Source of the DNA: Agromyces sp. Leaf222
GTDB taxonomy: Bacteria > Actinomycetota > Actinomycetes > Actinomycetales > Microbacteriaceae
Assembly (NCBI RefSeq): GCF_001421565.1
Contig: NZ_LMKQ01000001.1
Location: forward strand, 369,277 to 433,276
Direction: 5' to 3'
Length of the DNA stretch: 64,000 nt
The first letter of the stretch is position 1. Each line of letters starts with the position of its first letter. The position numbers and the translations under genes were made by a program. This document shows positions 16,759 through 25,839 of this stretch, in pieces. The notes below the pieces were generated by a model that was given only the letters and a program-made list of their open reading frames with translations, did no database searches and had not been told where the DNA came from.

Positions 16759-17808
16759 GTGAGCGAGCACATCTCCGCGAGCGTCGCCGACGGTGTCGGC
16801 CACGTCACGCTGAACCGTCCGAAGGCGCTCAACGCGCTCAGCTACGACATGGTCGTCGCGCTCACCGAGGTGTTCGACGCCTGGCGAGACGACAGCGAGG
16901 TCGCCGTCGTCGTGCTCGACGGGGCGGGCGACCGCGGCTTCTGCGCCGGCGGCGACATCCGCGAACTGCACGGCTACGCCACGGCGGGCCACACCGAGGA
17001 GGCGCGCACGTTCTTCCGCACCGAGTACCGCCTGAACGCGGCGATCGCGCGCTACCCCAAGCCCGTCGTCGCGATCATGGACGGCATCACCATGGGCGGC
17101 GGCGTCGGCCTCGCGGGTCACGCCTCGGTGCGCGTGGTGACCGAGCGCTCGAGGGTCGCGATGCCCGAGACGCGCATCGGCTTCACGCCCGACGTCGGCG
17201 GAACCTGGCTGCTCGCCAAGGCCCCGGGCGAGCTCGGCTCGCACCTCGCCCTCAACTCCCGCACCATGGATGCCGCCGACGCGATCCACGCCGGATTCGC
17301 CGATGCCCTCGTGCCCTCCGAGAGCCTCCCGCACTTGCTGCAGGCCCTCGCCGAGCGGGCCGATCCCGGCAGCCCGGCCGAGATCGTCATGCTCTTCGAC
17401 GAGACCCCGGGCCCGTCGGCGCTCGCGGCGAGCCGCGCCTGGGTCGACGCGTGCTACTCGGCGCCCACGGTCGCCGAGGTCGTCGAGCGCCTCCGGGCGC
17501 GCACCGAGCCGGATGCCGCGGCCGCCGCCGACGAGCTCGAGACCCTCTCGCCGACCGCGCTCGCCGTGACCCACGACGCCGTGCGCCGCGCCCGGACGCT
17601 GCCGCGCCTCGAGGACGCCCTCGAGCAGGAGTTCCAGCTCGTGTCGTGGTTCATCGAGCAGCCCGACCTGCACGAGGGGATCCGCGCCCAGGTCATCGAC
17701 AAGGACCGCTCGCCGACGTGGAATCCGGCCGCGCTCGCCGACGTCGAACCCGGAATCCTCGACCGCGTCCTCGCCGCACAGGTATACGGGCGGGTGTGGC
17801 CGGGATAG
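16759..17808 (+). CDS. 3-hydroxyisobutyryl-CoA hydrolase / enoyl-CoA hydratase family
   Basis: 349 residues. Crotonase-fold motifs: FCAGGDIREL (oxyanion hole), MGGGVGLAGHAS and PETRIGFTPDVGGTW. The long C-terminal part (WFIEQPDLHEGIRAQVIDKDRSPTW) marks the ECH_2 branch, 3-hydroxyisobutyryl-CoA hydrolase of valine breakdown. GTG 16759 is chosen over GTG 16750 because TACGGT (16746-16751) fits a leaderless -10 seven bases before it. Followed within 10 bases by prpD: valine catabolism ends in propionyl-CoA, which the methylcitrate enzymes process. Confidence 0.88.
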   Translation: MSEHISASVADGVGHVTLNRPKALNALSYDMVVALTEVFDAWRDDSEVAVVVLDGAGDRGFCAGGDIRELHGYATAGHTEEARTFFRTEYRLNAAIARYPKPVVAIMDGITMGGGVGLAGHASVRVVTERSRVAMPETRIGFTPDVGGTWLLAKAPGELGSHLALNSRTMDAADAIHAGFADALVPSESLPHLLQALAERADPGSPAEIVMLFDETPGPSALAASRAWVDACYSAPTVAEVVERLRARTEPDAAAAADELETLSPTALAVTHDAVRRARTLPRLEDALEQEFQLVSWFIEQPDLHEGIRAQVIDKDRSPTWNPAALADVEPGILDRVLAAQVYGRVWPG

Positions 17809-17817
17809 CGTTGCAGG

Positions 17818-19353
17818 GTGAAGACCCACCACCTGCGCACACACCGGAGTGACGAGAACCTCGCACGTGAGGGCCAGCTCGCTTGGCAGCTCGCCGGCCT
17901 CGCCACCGATCCCGTCGAACTCGACGACGACGTCGTCGACATGGTCGTCAACCGCGTCATCGACAATGCGGCGGTCGCCGCGGCATCCCTCGCCCGCCGG
18001 CCGGTCGTCTCGGCCCGCAGCCAGGCGCTCGCGCATCCCGTCTCGATCGGCGGCGACGGCGCCACCGTCTTCGGTGCGGATGCCGCACGCCGCACGAGCC
18101 CCGAATGGGCGGCGTGGGCCAATGGGGTCGCCGTTCGCGAACTCGACTTCCACGACACGTTCCTCGCGGCGGAGTACTCGCACCCCGGCGACAACATCCC
18201 CCCGATCGTCGCCGTCGCGCAGCACCTCGCCGCGAGCCGGGGCCTCACCGGGCGCGACGTCGTGCGCGGCATCGCGACCGGCTACGAGATCCAGATCGAC
18301 CTCGCCAAGGCCATCTCGCTGCACGAGCACAAGATCGACCACGTCGCCCACCTCGGCCCGTCGGCCGCCGCCGGCATCGGCACCCTCCTTGGCCTCGATC
18401 AGGAGACGATCTTCCAGTCCATCGGACAGGCCCTGCACACGACCACAGCCACCCGACAGTCCCGCAAGGGCGAGATCTCGACGTGGAAGGCGCACGCCCC
18501 CGCGTTCGCGGGCAAGATGGCCGTCGAGTCGGTCGACCGCGCGATGCGCGGCGAGACCAGCCCCGTGCCGATCTACGAGGGCGAAGACGGCGTCATCGCC
18601 TGGCTCCTCGGCGGGCCGGATGCCAGCTACGACGTGCCGCTGCCCGAGATCGGCGAGGCGAAGCGCGCGATCCTCGACTCGTACACGAAGGAGCACTCGG
18701 CCGAGTACCAGGCGCAGGCGTGGATCGACCTGGCCCGCAAGCTCCACGAGGAGTACCCGCTGATCCTCGACGCCGACCGCGTCGAGTCGATCACGCTGCA
18801 CACCTCCCACCACACGCACTACGTCATCGGCTCGGGGGCGAACGACCCGCAGAAGTACGACCCGGATGCCTCGCGCGAGACGCTCGACCACTCGATCCCG
18901 TACATCTTCACGGTGGCCCTGCAAGACGGCACGTTCAACCACGAGACGTCGTACGACCCCGAGCGCGCGCACCGCGCCGACACGGTCGACCTCTGGAAGA
19001 AGGTCTCCACGGTCGAAGACCCCGAGTGGACCCGCCGGTACCACTCCACCGACATCGCCGAGAAGGCGTTCGGCGGTCGCGTCGTGATCAAGCTCGCCGA
19101 CGGCGGCGAGATCGTCGACGAGATCGCGGTGGCCGACGCGCATCCGCTCGGCGCACGTCCGTTCGCTCGCGAGCAGTACGTGGCGAAGTTCCGCACGCTG
19201 GCCGAATGGGTGCTCGAGGAGGCCGAGATCGAGCGGTTCCTCGACCTCGCGCAGCGACTGCCCGAGCTCGGCCCCGACGAGCTCGGCGGGCTGACGCTCA
19301 CGGCAGCGCCCGGCGCACTCGTCAGCGTCGAGATCCCGACCGGCCTCTTCTAG
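17818..19353 (+). CDS. prpD: 2-methylcitrate dehydratase
   Basis: 511 residues of the MmgE/PrpD family. The family blocks [32 protein letters not shown] and [14 protein letters not shown] are clear. It dehydrates 2-methylcitrate to 2-methylaconitate in propionate catabolism. GTG 17818 has TAGCGT six bases upstream (17806-17811), overlapping the stop of the hydrolase gene, so prpD may have its own leaderless transcript as well as read-through. The 2-methylcitrate synthase follows at 20673, but the usual prpB between them is missing; a repeat-flanked nuclease gene occupies that place. Confidence 0.93.
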   Translation: MKTHHLRTHRSDENLAREGQLAWQLAGLATDPVELDDDVVDMVVNRVIDNAAVAAASLARRPVVSARSQALAHPVSIGGDGATVFGADAARRTSPEWAAWANGVAVRELDFHDTFLAAEYSHPGDNIPPIVAVAQHLAASRGLTGRDVVRGIATGYEIQIDLAKAISLHEHKIDHVAHLGPSAAAGIGTLLGLDQETIFQSIGQALHTTTATRQSRKGEISTWKAHAPAFAGKMAVESVDRAMRGETSPVPIYEGEDGVIAWLLGGPDASYDVPLPEIGEAKRAILDSYTKEHSAEYQAQAWIDLARKLHEEYPLILDADRVESITLHTSHHTHYVIGSGANDPQKYDPDASRETLDHSIPYIFTVALQDGTFNHETSYDPERAHRADTVDLWKKVSTVEDPEWTRRYHSTDIAEKAFGGRVVIKLADGGEIVDEIAVADAHPLGARPFAREQYVAKFRTLAEWVLEEAEIERFLDLAQRLPELGPDELGGLTLTAAPGALVSVEIPTGLF

Positions 19354-19368
19354 CCGACCGCGTTCGTT

Positions 19369-19427
19369 CGAGAGGACGGGTTTCAGCGGTCGGCGATGCC
19401 CGATCACGGCCGAAACCCGTCCTCTCG
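19369..19427. repeat. Palindromic repeat copy 1 flanking the DUF559 gene
   Basis: Arms CGAGAGGACGGGTTTC plus AGC (19369-19387) and the near-exact inverse complement at 19409-19427, one mismatch. A second copy in the same orientation sits at 20476-20534, on the other side of the nuclease gene. The central part GGTCGGCG..CCCGATCA is also shared. The stop codon of the nuclease gene (19404-19406) falls in the loop of this copy. Confidence 0.92.
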
Positions 19428-20372
19428 GCGCACCGGGCTGCCCGGGAACCAGCGGGAGCCGCGGAGAGCGCCGCTCCACCCCGCTCGGCCGAGGTTGCGC
19501 GTGATGCGTTCGACGAGCTCGCGCGGCCGGTGGAGGTCGGCGGCCGTCACCTCCATCACGTGGAACCCGAGCGACTCGAGCTCGGCTTCGCGCGACCGGT
19601 CGCGGCGCCACTGCGCGACATCCGTGCGGTGATGGTCGCCCTGGTACTCGAGGATCTCGCGGTACCCCTCGAACAGCAGATCCACGCGCGCCACGAAGCG
19701 TCCGTCATCGTGACGGATGGTCGGGTTCGCGACCGGTCGGGGGAGCCCGGCGAGCACGACGAGTGCGCGAAGCTCCGATTCCTTCGGAGATTCGGATGCC
19801 GCGTCGAGCAGTTCGAGCGCCGCCACGAGTGCTCGAGTGCCCCGCCGGTCGACGCGCGCGGCGATGCTCTCGGCGAGTGATGTCGCCGTCGCCAGCCCGC
19901 TGCGGAGCAGCCAGTCGCCGGCGGCGACGAGTTCGGGAACGGTGATCTGCGTGCCGAGGTCGCACCCCGTGCGCTCGGGTGTCGTCACCGGCAACGTCGA
20001 CCACGTGATGAGCTCACCGTCTCGAATGGTCGAGACGGCTCCCGCGATGCCGCCGCGGCGCACGGCGCGCGCCGGGGCGGGCAGCCCGACGTCCACGAGG
20101 GTGCGCGCGAGGAAGCGCGTCGGCACTGGCATGCCGATCACCCTGGCCGCCGTCGCCCCTCGCAGATACGCGTCGGGCGGGCACCCGAGCAGGGCCGCCC
20201 GGCAGTGATCGATGGGTCCGGACGCCCGAGCAGCCGGCATCCGGATGCCCCAGAACGGTCGTGCGAGGTCCTGCCGGGCGAGGCGATCGCGTCCGACTCC
20301 TGCGGCCACGGCCGTGGCCACGGTGAACGGTGCGTCGACGAACTCCGAGGGGAGGTCTCGACGCGCCGTCAT
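19404..20372 (-). CDS. AbiEi-like wing plus DUF559 endonuclease-domain protein
   Basis: 322 residues from ATG 20372 (an upstream in-frame start at 20432 is possible). Residues near the N-terminus (FTVATAVAAGVGRDRLARQDLARPFWGIRMP) match the AbiEi-type antitoxin winged helix. The C-terminus has a PD-(D/E)xK nuclease core of the DUF559/Vsr type: RVDLLFEGYREILEYQGDHH, with Asp, Glu and Gln in the expected places, then RRDRSREAELESLGFHVMEV. Such genes are common and uncharacterised in Microbacteriaceae. Here it lies between prpD and prpC, antisense to both, flanked by two copies of a palindromic repeat. The last residues (REDGFRP) are encoded by the repeat. Confidence 0.83.
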   Translation of the reverse strand: MTARRDLPSEFVDAPFTVATAVAAGVGRDRLARQDLARPFWGIRMPAARASGPIDHCRAALLGCPPDAYLRGATAARVIGMPVPTRFLARTLVDVGLPAPARAVRRGGIAGAVSTIRDGELITWSTLPVTTPERTGCDLGTQITVPELVAAGDWLLRSGLATATSLAESIAARVDRRGTRALVAALELLDAASESPKESELRALVVLAGLPRPVANPTIRHDDGRFVARVDLLFEGYREILEYQGDHHRTDVAQWRRDRSREAELESLGFHVMEVTAADLHRPRELVERITRNLGRAGWSGALRGSRWFPGSPVRREDGFRP

Positions 20373-20475
20373 GCAGACAGCCTCACGCCGCCCCATCGGC
20401 CCGAGGCCCTGCGGACCGGCCGCCGGATGCACCCGGCCGCCCGGCCCCGCTGCGGAGGACGAGTCGGGAGCAGGT

Positions 20476-20534
20476 CGAGAGGACGGATTTCGGCGGTCGG
20501 CGGGGCCCGATCAGGGCCGAAACCCGTCCTCTCG
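20476..20534. repeat. Palindromic repeat copy 2 flanking the DUF559 gene
   Basis: Arms at 20476-20494 and 20516-20534 (GCCGAAACCCGTCCTCTCG) with one mismatch. Same orientation as the copy at 19369-19427. The 300 bases between the nuclease start (20372) and prpC (20673) contain this repeat, a TAGGCT hexamer at 20615-20620 that may be the prpC -10 box, and no other gene. Confidence 0.92.
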
Positions 20535-20672
20535 GCGCATTCATCGGCTGCGCAGGATGCCGCGCCACCCAGAGGCGCATGCGGGAAGGGAGGGGCTGAC
20601 GTGCCCGGGCATCGTAGGCTGGGGGAGCGGTCGCATCGTGGCGCCGCCACGTCAGCACTCACGAGGAGCACG

Positions 20673-21818
20673 ATGAGCGACCAGCAGCAGGCGCCCGAGA
20701 TCTACAAGGGACTCGCGGGGGTCCCCGTCGACTACACGGCCGTCTCGAAGGTGAACCCCGAGACGAACTCGCTGCTGTACCGCGGCTACCCCGTGCAGGA
20801 GCTTGCGGCATCCGCGACCTTCGAGGAGGTCGCCTACCTGCTCTGGCACGGCGAACTGCCCGATGAGCGCCAGCTGGCCGAGTTCGAGCAGCTCGAGCGG
20901 TCGCTGCGCGGACTCGACCACGAGATCAAGCGCATCATCGACGAGCTCCCGCTCACCGCGCACCCGATGGACGTCGTGCGCACGGCGGTGAGCGTCATCG
21001 GCGCGATCGACCCGCTCACGCCCGACGACTCCCGCGAGGCCAACCTCGAGAAGTCGATCCGCCTGTTCGCGAAGCTCCCGTCGATCGTCTCCTACGACCA
21101 GCGGCGCCGGCACGACCTCGACTTCGTCGAGCCCCGCGAAGACCTCGGCTACTCGGCGAACTTCCTGTGGCAGACGTTCGGCGAGCTGCCGGAGCTGCCC
21201 GTCGTCAGCGCGTTCGACGTGTCGATGATCCTCTACGCCGAGCACTCGTTCAACGCCTCGACGTTCACGGCGCGGGTCATCGCGTCGACGCTCGCCGACC
21301 TGTACTCCGCGGTCACCGGCGCGATCGGCGCCCTCAAGGGCCCGCTGCACGGCGGCGCCAACGAGGCCGTCATGCACGCCTTCGACGAGATCGGCTCGGG
21401 TGAGGGCGCTGCCGAGCGCGCCACCGCCTGGCTCGACGAGGCCCTCGCCGAGAAGCGCAAGATCATGGGCTTCGGGCATCGCGTCTACAAGAACGGCGAC
21501 TCGCGCGTGCCCACCATGCGCGACGCCCTCGAGCGCATGGTCGAGTACTACGACCGCCCCGACCTGCTCGAGCTCTACACGGCGCTCGAGACCGGCATGG
21601 GCGAGCGCAAGAACATCAAGCCGAACCTCGACTACCCGGCGGGCCCGACCTACCACCTCATGGGCTTCGACACCGAGACGTTCACGCCGCTGTTCGTGGC
21701 GAGCCGGGTCACCGGCTGGACCGCGCACATCATGGAGCAACTCGCGTCGAACGCGCTCATCCGCCCGCTGTCGGTCTACAACGGCCCCGACGAGCGGCAC
21801 GTGCCAGAGGGCCGCTGA
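20673..21818 (+). CDS. prpC: 2-methylcitrate synthase / citrate synthase II
   Basis: 381 residues from ATG 20673 (ACGAGGAG upstream). Citrate-synthase catalytic motifs: GPLHGGANEAVM, IMGFGHRVYK and the Asp region LMGFDTETFTPLFVASRVTGW. The short length and the N-terminal IYKGLAGVPVDYTAVSKV are typical of the methylcitrate synthase subgroup. It joins propionyl-CoA to oxaloacetate. It would be in one operon with prpD but for the nuclease cassette between them. Some members also use acetyl-CoA, so the distinction from citrate synthase rests on context. Confidence 0.92.
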   Translation: MSDQQQAPEIYKGLAGVPVDYTAVSKVNPETNSLLYRGYPVQELAASATFEEVAYLLWHGELPDERQLAEFEQLERSLRGLDHEIKRIIDELPLTAHPMDVVRTAVSVIGAIDPLTPDDSREANLEKSIRLFAKLPSIVSYDQRRRHDLDFVEPREDLGYSANFLWQTFGELPELPVVSAFDVSMILYAEHSFNASTFTARVIASTLADLYSAVTGAIGALKGPLHGGANEAVMHAFDEIGSGEGAAERATAWLDEALAEKRKIMGFGHRVYKNGDSRVPTMRDALERMVEYYDRPDLLELYTALETGMGERKNIKPNLDYPAGPTYHLMGFDTETFTPLFVASRVTGWTAHIMEQLASNALIRPLSVYNGPDERHVPEGR

Positions 21819-21922
21819 CCTCTCGCATCCGCACAAGGCGGGCCCGCGGCATCCGCTCGCCCGCTGTGGCGACCCGCCAATGATGGGCGATCTCCGACGA
21901 AACCGTCGTACAGTCGTCGACT

Positions 21923-22507
21923 ATGCACATGTTCTTCCGCACGCTGCTGCACGTGTTGTTCCTGTCGCGCCGCAAGCCCGACCTGGCGCACGACGATGTG
22001 GCGCGCACGAACTTCATCACGCTGCCGACCGATCTCGACATCAACCGGCACATGAACAACGGCGTGTACTTCTCGATCATGGATGTCGCGCGCTTCGACA
22101 TGCTCGTGCGCAACGGCGTCTGGCGCACGATGCGCGAGAAGGAGTGGTACCCGGTCGTCGCGAGCGAGACGATCACGTTCCGCAAGTCGCTGCAGCTCTG
22201 GCAGCGGTTCACGATCGAGTCGCGCATCACGGGCTACGACGACAAGGCGGTCTACCTCGAGCAGCGCTACGTGCGCCCGGCGGCCGACGGCACGCCCGAG
22301 ATCTACGCGCAGGGGTTCATCCGCGCGCGGTTCCTGCGCAAGGCGGGCGGCATCGTGCCCGTGTCCGAGCTCATCGAGGTGTTCGGCGCCCCCGCGACCG
22401 GCGGGCTGCCCGAATGGATCGAACGCTGGGGCGCGGATGTCGCGCTGCCGGCCACGCGCGCCGAGGCGCCGTCGGTCTGGCCGACCGAAGTCGAGCAGCG
22501 CGCCTGA
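21923..22507 (+). CDS. Acyl-CoA thioesterase-like hotdog protein
   Basis: 194 residues with a single hotdog domain: DINRHMNNGVYFSIMDVARFDM resembles the 4HBT_2/THEM6 family. A hydrophobic N-terminal stretch (MFFRTLLHVLFLS) may associate with the membrane. Probably a thioesterase; substrate unknown. ATG 21923 follows TACAGT (21909-21914) by eight bases without a Shine-Dalgarno, so it is likely leaderless. It converges on the AI-2E family gene with a 19-base gap. Confidence 0.85.
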   Translation: MHMFFRTLLHVLFLSRRKPDLAHDDVARTNFITLPTDLDINRHMNNGVYFSIMDVARFDMLVRNGVWRTMREKEWYPVVASETITFRKSLQLWQRFTIESRITGYDDKAVYLEQRYVRPAADGTPEIYAQGFIRARFLRKAGGIVPVSELIEVFGAPATGGLPEWIERWGADVALPATRAEAPSVWPTEVEQRA

Positions 22508-22526
22508 TCCGGGCGACTCGAGCGGC

Positions 22527-23621
22527 CTAGAGCCTGGCCTGCTTCGGGATCACGATCTCGCGGATGATGAGCAGAATGCCCGCCGAGATCGGGATCGCGA
22601 CGAGGGCTCCGAGCAGGCCGAGCAGCGTTCCACCGGCCAGGGCCGAGATCAGCACGATCGTGCCCGGCACCTGCACGGCCTTGCCCATGACCCTGGGGGT
22701 GAGGATGTACGCCTCGACCTGCATGTAGACGAGCATGAAGATCAGGACGATGAGGCCGGCCGTCGGCGAGACGAACAGCGAGATGATCGTCATGAGGATC
22801 GTGGTGAGCACGGTACCGATGAGCGGGATGAGCGTGACGAAGAACGCGACGACGCCGATGATGAGGGCGTAGGGAACGCCCACGAGCACCAACAGGATCA
22901 CGGAGTAGGTCGCGTTCATGAACGCCAGGATCACCATGCCGCTGAGGTACTTGCCGACCGAGAGCATGATGCGTTCGGCCAGATCGGAGATCTGCGCCCG
23001 ATTCGACTTGCGGATCAGGGTGTAGCAGGCCTGCTTGGTGCTGTCGAGCGTCGCGATGAAGTAGATCGACAGCACGAACACGAAGAACCCCGTCGAGACG
23101 GCGCCGATCACCGACGCGCCGAACGCGAGCGCGCCGCCGCCGACCGTGGCCCAGAGGTTGGGGTCGCTCAGGGCATCCTGGACGGACTTGACGACGGTCG
23201 CGAGCACGCCGTTCGTCGCGTCGTTGGCCTGGTCGTACCAGCCGGCGTCCTGCGCGTTCTTGACCATCGTCGGGATGTTCTTCACGAGTGCGACGGCCTG
23301 CTCGACGACGGGCGGCACCAGGACCCAGATGACCGCGACGACGACGCCCACGAACAGCAGGATCACGACCACGATCGCCATGCCGCGCTTGAGCCCGCGT
23401 CGCTGGAACCACCGGATGAGCGGGTCGAGGCCGAGCGCGACGAACGCGGCGATGAACACCGAGAGCAGCACGCTCTGCAGGTTCGACACGACGATGCCGA
23501 GCAGGATCGCGAGCAGCACGCCGAGGGTGACGATGAACCCCCATCGCAGCGGATGGTTCGCGAAGAAGGTTCCGTTGCTCTGTGCGGGCTCGCGTCGCCG
23601 CATGCGCTCTGCCTGATTCAC
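22527..23621 (-). CDS. AI-2E family transporter (PF01594)
   Basis: 364 residues, about seven hydrophobic segments, with the family block VTLIPLIGTVLTTILMTIISL and the C-terminal pair VLISALAGGTLLGLLGALVAIPISAG. Members are exporters or Na+/H+ antiporters of unclear substrate despite the name. GTG 23621 is supported by TAGACT six bases upstream (23633-23628), a leaderless promoter; an internal ATG at 23603 is the alternative. Confidence 0.92.
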   Translation of the reverse strand: MNQAERMRRREPAQSNGTFFANHPLRWGFIVTLGVLLAILLGIVVSNLQSVLLSVFIAAFVALGLDPLIRWFQRRGLKRGMAIVVVILLFVGVVVAVIWVLVPPVVEQAVALVKNIPTMVKNAQDAGWYDQANDATNGVLATVVKSVQDALSDPNLWATVGGGALAFGASVIGAVSTGFFVFVLSIYFIATLDSTKQACYTLIRKSNRAQISDLAERIMLSVGKYLSGMVILAFMNATYSVILLVLVGVPYALIIGVVAFFVTLIPLIGTVLTTILMTIISLFVSPTAGLIVLIFMLVYMQVEAYILTPRVMGKAVQVPGTIVLISALAGGTLLGLLGALVAIPISAGILLIIREIVIPKQARL

Positions 23622-23706
23622 GGCGTCAGTCTAGGGGTGCGCCTGCCCCGCCGTCCCCTCTGCCGCGCCGGAGTGGGAGGCTGCGTCATTCGAGATCGCC
23701 GGCCGC

Positions 23707-24351
23707 CTACCGCGGAGGTCTCGCCGGGGCGTTGAGGTCCGCGTCGTGGGCCGGGTCGTACCCGGCCTCGGGGCCGTGTCCGGGTTCGCCGCGACCGTCG
23801 GCGCCGAGTACGGCCTCGGCGGGCGTCCGTGTCGACGCGCGAGGGGGGACCGTCAGTTCCCTGTAGTAGCGAGTGAACGCCGGGAAGTACGACTCCCAGG
23901 CGGGCATCGCGGCGCCGTTGCGTGCGGCGATGAGTCGATCGAGGTAGTAGTCCCAGCCCGGCCCGACGCTCGCGACATCCGTATCGGGCATGACGTACTG
24001 CGCGAGCGTGAGCGTGGTCATCCCGCCACCCTCGGTGAGGTGGCAGTACAGCCGCATGTGAGCCGGCGGTGCGGTGCTGTCGGCGACGAAACGATGGGGC
24101 CGATCGCACTGCAGGATGGTGACGTTCATCCAGCCCTCGTCTTCGGCGTACTCCTCCTCGGCGTTCATGCGGAATCGCACTGCACCGGTCGCCGGCCTGC
24201 CCGTGTAGGTGCCGATCCACGCCTTCATCGCCGACGGGTTCGTGAGCGAGTACCAGACGTCTTCGATCGGCGCGTGGAACAGTCGGTCGAATGCCAGATG
24301 CAGGCCGTCGGGCCTGGTCAGGTAATGTCCTGTGGGCTTCACGGTCATCAT
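23707..24351 (-). CDS. SRPBCC (AHSA1-like) domain protein
   Basis: 214 residues. The N-terminal FDRLFHAPIEDVWYSLTNPSAMKAWIGTYTG is the start of a Bet v1/AHSA1 ligand-binding fold, and the GPGWDYYLDRLIAA helix closes it. The last 45 residues are Pro/Gly/Ala-rich and probably disordered. Such proteins bind hydrophobic ligands or act as co-chaperones; nothing here shows which. ATG 24351 and ATG 24348 are both possible, with GGGG just upstream. Confidence 0.82.
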   Translation of the reverse strand: MMTVKPTGHYLTRPDGLHLAFDRLFHAPIEDVWYSLTNPSAMKAWIGTYTGRPATGAVRFRMNAEEEYAEDEGWMNVTILQCDRPHRFVADSTAPPAHMRLYCHLTEGGGMTTLTLAQYVMPDTDVASVGPGWDYYLDRLIAARNGAAMPAWESYFPAFTRYYRELTVPPRASTRTPAEAVLGADGRGEPGHGPEAGYDPAHDADLNAPARPPR

Positions 24352-24414
24352 CGTCCCCGATCGTCGGTGTTTTCAGGCTAATCCCGCGAGCCTCCTACTA
24401 CTAGAGTTGGCCGC

Positions 24415-24780
24415 ATGAGTTCGAAGGCGCAGAAGCAGCACGAAGAGGCGATGCACGTCGACGAGGGCAAGTCGGGGCTGTGGGGCTTCCTCGCGGGCCT
24501 CATCGTCGCGGCGTTCATCGCCGTCCCGCTCTCGGGAGCGTTCGCGTTCGCAACCCACCCCAACACGCAGCAGCTGTTCTCGGGCCGTCTCGACGAGACC
24601 AGCCAGGGCGGCTACACCGCGTTCTGGTGGATCGTCACGATCTTCCTGCTCGCGCTGCCGTTCCTCGTGGGCTACGCCGTGGCGAACCTCTCGGTCAAGT
24701 CGCTCGCGATCGTCGGCTCCATCATCGTGATCTTCATCATCGCGGCGCTGGTCTTCGGCCAGCTCTTCCTCATCGTCTGA
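24415..24780 (+). CDS. Small two- or three-segment membrane protein, unknown
   Basis: 121 residues. A hydrophilic N-terminus (SSKAQKQHEEAMHVDEGKSG) precedes a membrane segment GLWGFLAGLIVAAFIAVPLSG, then two more (FWWIVTIFLLALPFLVGYAV and the C-terminal IVGSIIVIFIIAALVFGQLFLIV). No family recognised. TAGAGT at 24402-24407, seven bases before ATG 24415, indicates a leaderless message. A very strong terminator follows 20 bases after its stop, so it is transcribed alone. Confidence 0.82.
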   Translation: MSSKAQKQHEEAMHVDEGKSGLWGFLAGLIVAAFIAVPLSGAFAFATHPNTQQLFSGRLDETSQGGYTAFWWIVTIFLLALPFLVGYAVANLSVKSLAIVGSIIVIFIIAALVFGQLFLIV

Positions 24781-24799
24781 TCGACGACCCGACACGTTC

Positions 24800-24838
24800 G
24801 ACGAAGGCCGATCCGCCATCTGCGGGTCGGCCTTCGTC
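24800..24838 (+). terminator. Strong hairpin terminator after the small membrane protein
   Basis: Arms 24800-24816 (GACGAAGGCCGATCCGC) and 24822-24838 pair over 17 bases with one G-T type mismatch around a 5-base loop CATCT. No T-run follows, as is usual in high-GC actinobacteria. It may also stop the convergent HxlR transcript, which ends at 24877. Confidence 0.88.
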
Positions 24839-24876
24839 ATGCGTCGTGCGCGAGCGGATGTCGCGTGGCGGCGTCG

Positions 24877-25308
24877 TCACTCGCGCGCGGCGTCGAACGC
24901 GTCGCGTGAATCCGTGATGCTCGCGTGGTGCGTCGACGCCCACTCGACGAGGCCGAGCACCGGCAGCGCGAGGGAGCGGCCGAGCTCCGTCGCCGTGTAC
25001 TCGACGCGCGGCGGGATCTCGGGGTAGCTGCGGCGCGACACGAGCCCGTCGCGCTCGAGGTTGCGCAGGGTCTGGGTGAGCATGCGGTGCGAGATGCCGT
25101 CGATGCTGCGGTGCAGTTCGGTGAACCGTCGGGGCCCGTTGTGCAGCATCCGGATGACGAGCAGGCTCCACTTGTCGCCGACGCGCGAGAGCACGTCGCG
25201 GATGATGCGCGCCTCGCCGCTCTCGGCGCCGCACGGGTCGACCGGCGCGCCGGAGCAGGCGTCGAGGTCGGGGGAGAGGCGCGGGGCTGCGGCATCCGTG
25301 ATCGTCAT
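24877..25308 (-). CDS. HxlR family winged-helix regulator
   Basis: 143 residues from ATG 25308, chosen for the GAAAGG seven bases upstream; longer in-frame starts run through the operator region. HxlR motifs: VLSRVGDKWSLLVIRML, GPRRFTELHRSIDGISHRMLTQTLRNLERDGLV and the wing RVEYTATELG. Four Cys/Asp residues near the N-terminus (DACSGAPVDPCG) could sense redox or electrophiles, as in other HxlR proteins, but this is inference. Divergent from the DoxX gene, with two identical palindromes between them. Confidence 0.92.
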   Translation of the reverse strand: MTITDAAAPRLSPDLDACSGAPVDPCGAESGEARIIRDVLSRVGDKWSLLVIRMLHNGPRRFTELHRSIDGISHRMLTQTLRNLERDGLVSRRSYPEIPPRVEYTATELGRSLALPVLGLVEWASTHHASITDSRDAFDAARE

Positions 25309-25351
25309 GGGGGCCTTTCGGGTGTGGCGGCTCGGGGTCACGCACCTCGAG

Positions 25352-25416
25352 GTGCGTGACGCACGGTGAAGTGCGGGGCGGTGCTGGGCTAGAGTCACCG
25401 ATCGTGCGTCACGCAC
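25352..25416. promoter_or_regulatory. Paired 13-bp palindromic operators for HxlR/DoxX
   Basis: GTGCGTGACGCAC at 25352-25364 and GTGCGTCACGCAC at 25404-25416 are each perfect palindromes apart from the central base. Their centres are 52 bp apart, close to five helical turns, which would place two repressor dimers on one face. They lie between the HxlR start (25308) and the DoxX start (25460). Confidence 0.87.
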
Positions 25417-25459
25417 TGATCGTAACCGACTTCTATGTGAACCTTCTTTGGAGAACCCC

Positions 25460-25819
25460 GTGATCATCGCCCTCTGGATCGCCACCGTACTGCTGGCGCT
25501 CGTCTTCCTCGCCGCCGGCACCGTGAAGAGCCTGACCCCGCGCGAGAAGCTCGTCGAGAAGATGGGCTACATGGAGGACCTCTCCGACGGCCAGGCCCGC
25601 GCCGTCGGCATCCTCGAGTTCCTCGGGGCGCTCGGCCTCATCCTTCCGGCCGCGACCGGCGTGCTGCCGTGGCTGACCCCGGTCGCCGCGTTCGCGCTCG
25701 CCCTCACGATGGCCGTGGGCACCGCGCTGCACGTCAAGCGCCACGAGACCGCGGTGCCGAGCATCGTGCTGGGCGTCTTCGCGCTCCTCGTCGGCTTCGG
25801 CTGGGTGTTCCTCGGCTGA
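25460..25819 (+). CDS. DoxX family membrane protein
   Basis: 119 residues with four membrane segments in DoxX/DoxD layout: LVFLAAGTVKSL, VGILEFLGALGLILPAATG, VAAFALALTMAVGTALHVKR and SIVLGVFALLVGFGWVFL. GTG 25460 is preceded by TTGGAG at proper spacing. DoxX proteins are linked to quinone or sulfur redox and oxidative stress. Divergent HxlR regulator and shared palindromes suggest inducible expression. Confidence 0.88.
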   Translation: MIIALWIATVLLALVFLAAGTVKSLTPREKLVEKMGYMEDLSDGQARAVGILEFLGALGLILPAATGVLPWLTPVAAFALALTMAVGTALHVKRHETAVPSIVLGVFALLVGFGWVFLG

Positions 25820-25839
25820 GTCGAAGCGCTCGGGGGCGA

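Noticed and set aside
15979..19611. 1210-codon minus-strand open frame opposite the hydrolase and prpD
   Set aside because: Composition is that of an antisense frame in high-GC DNA; prpD on the plus strand has clear motifs and codon structure.
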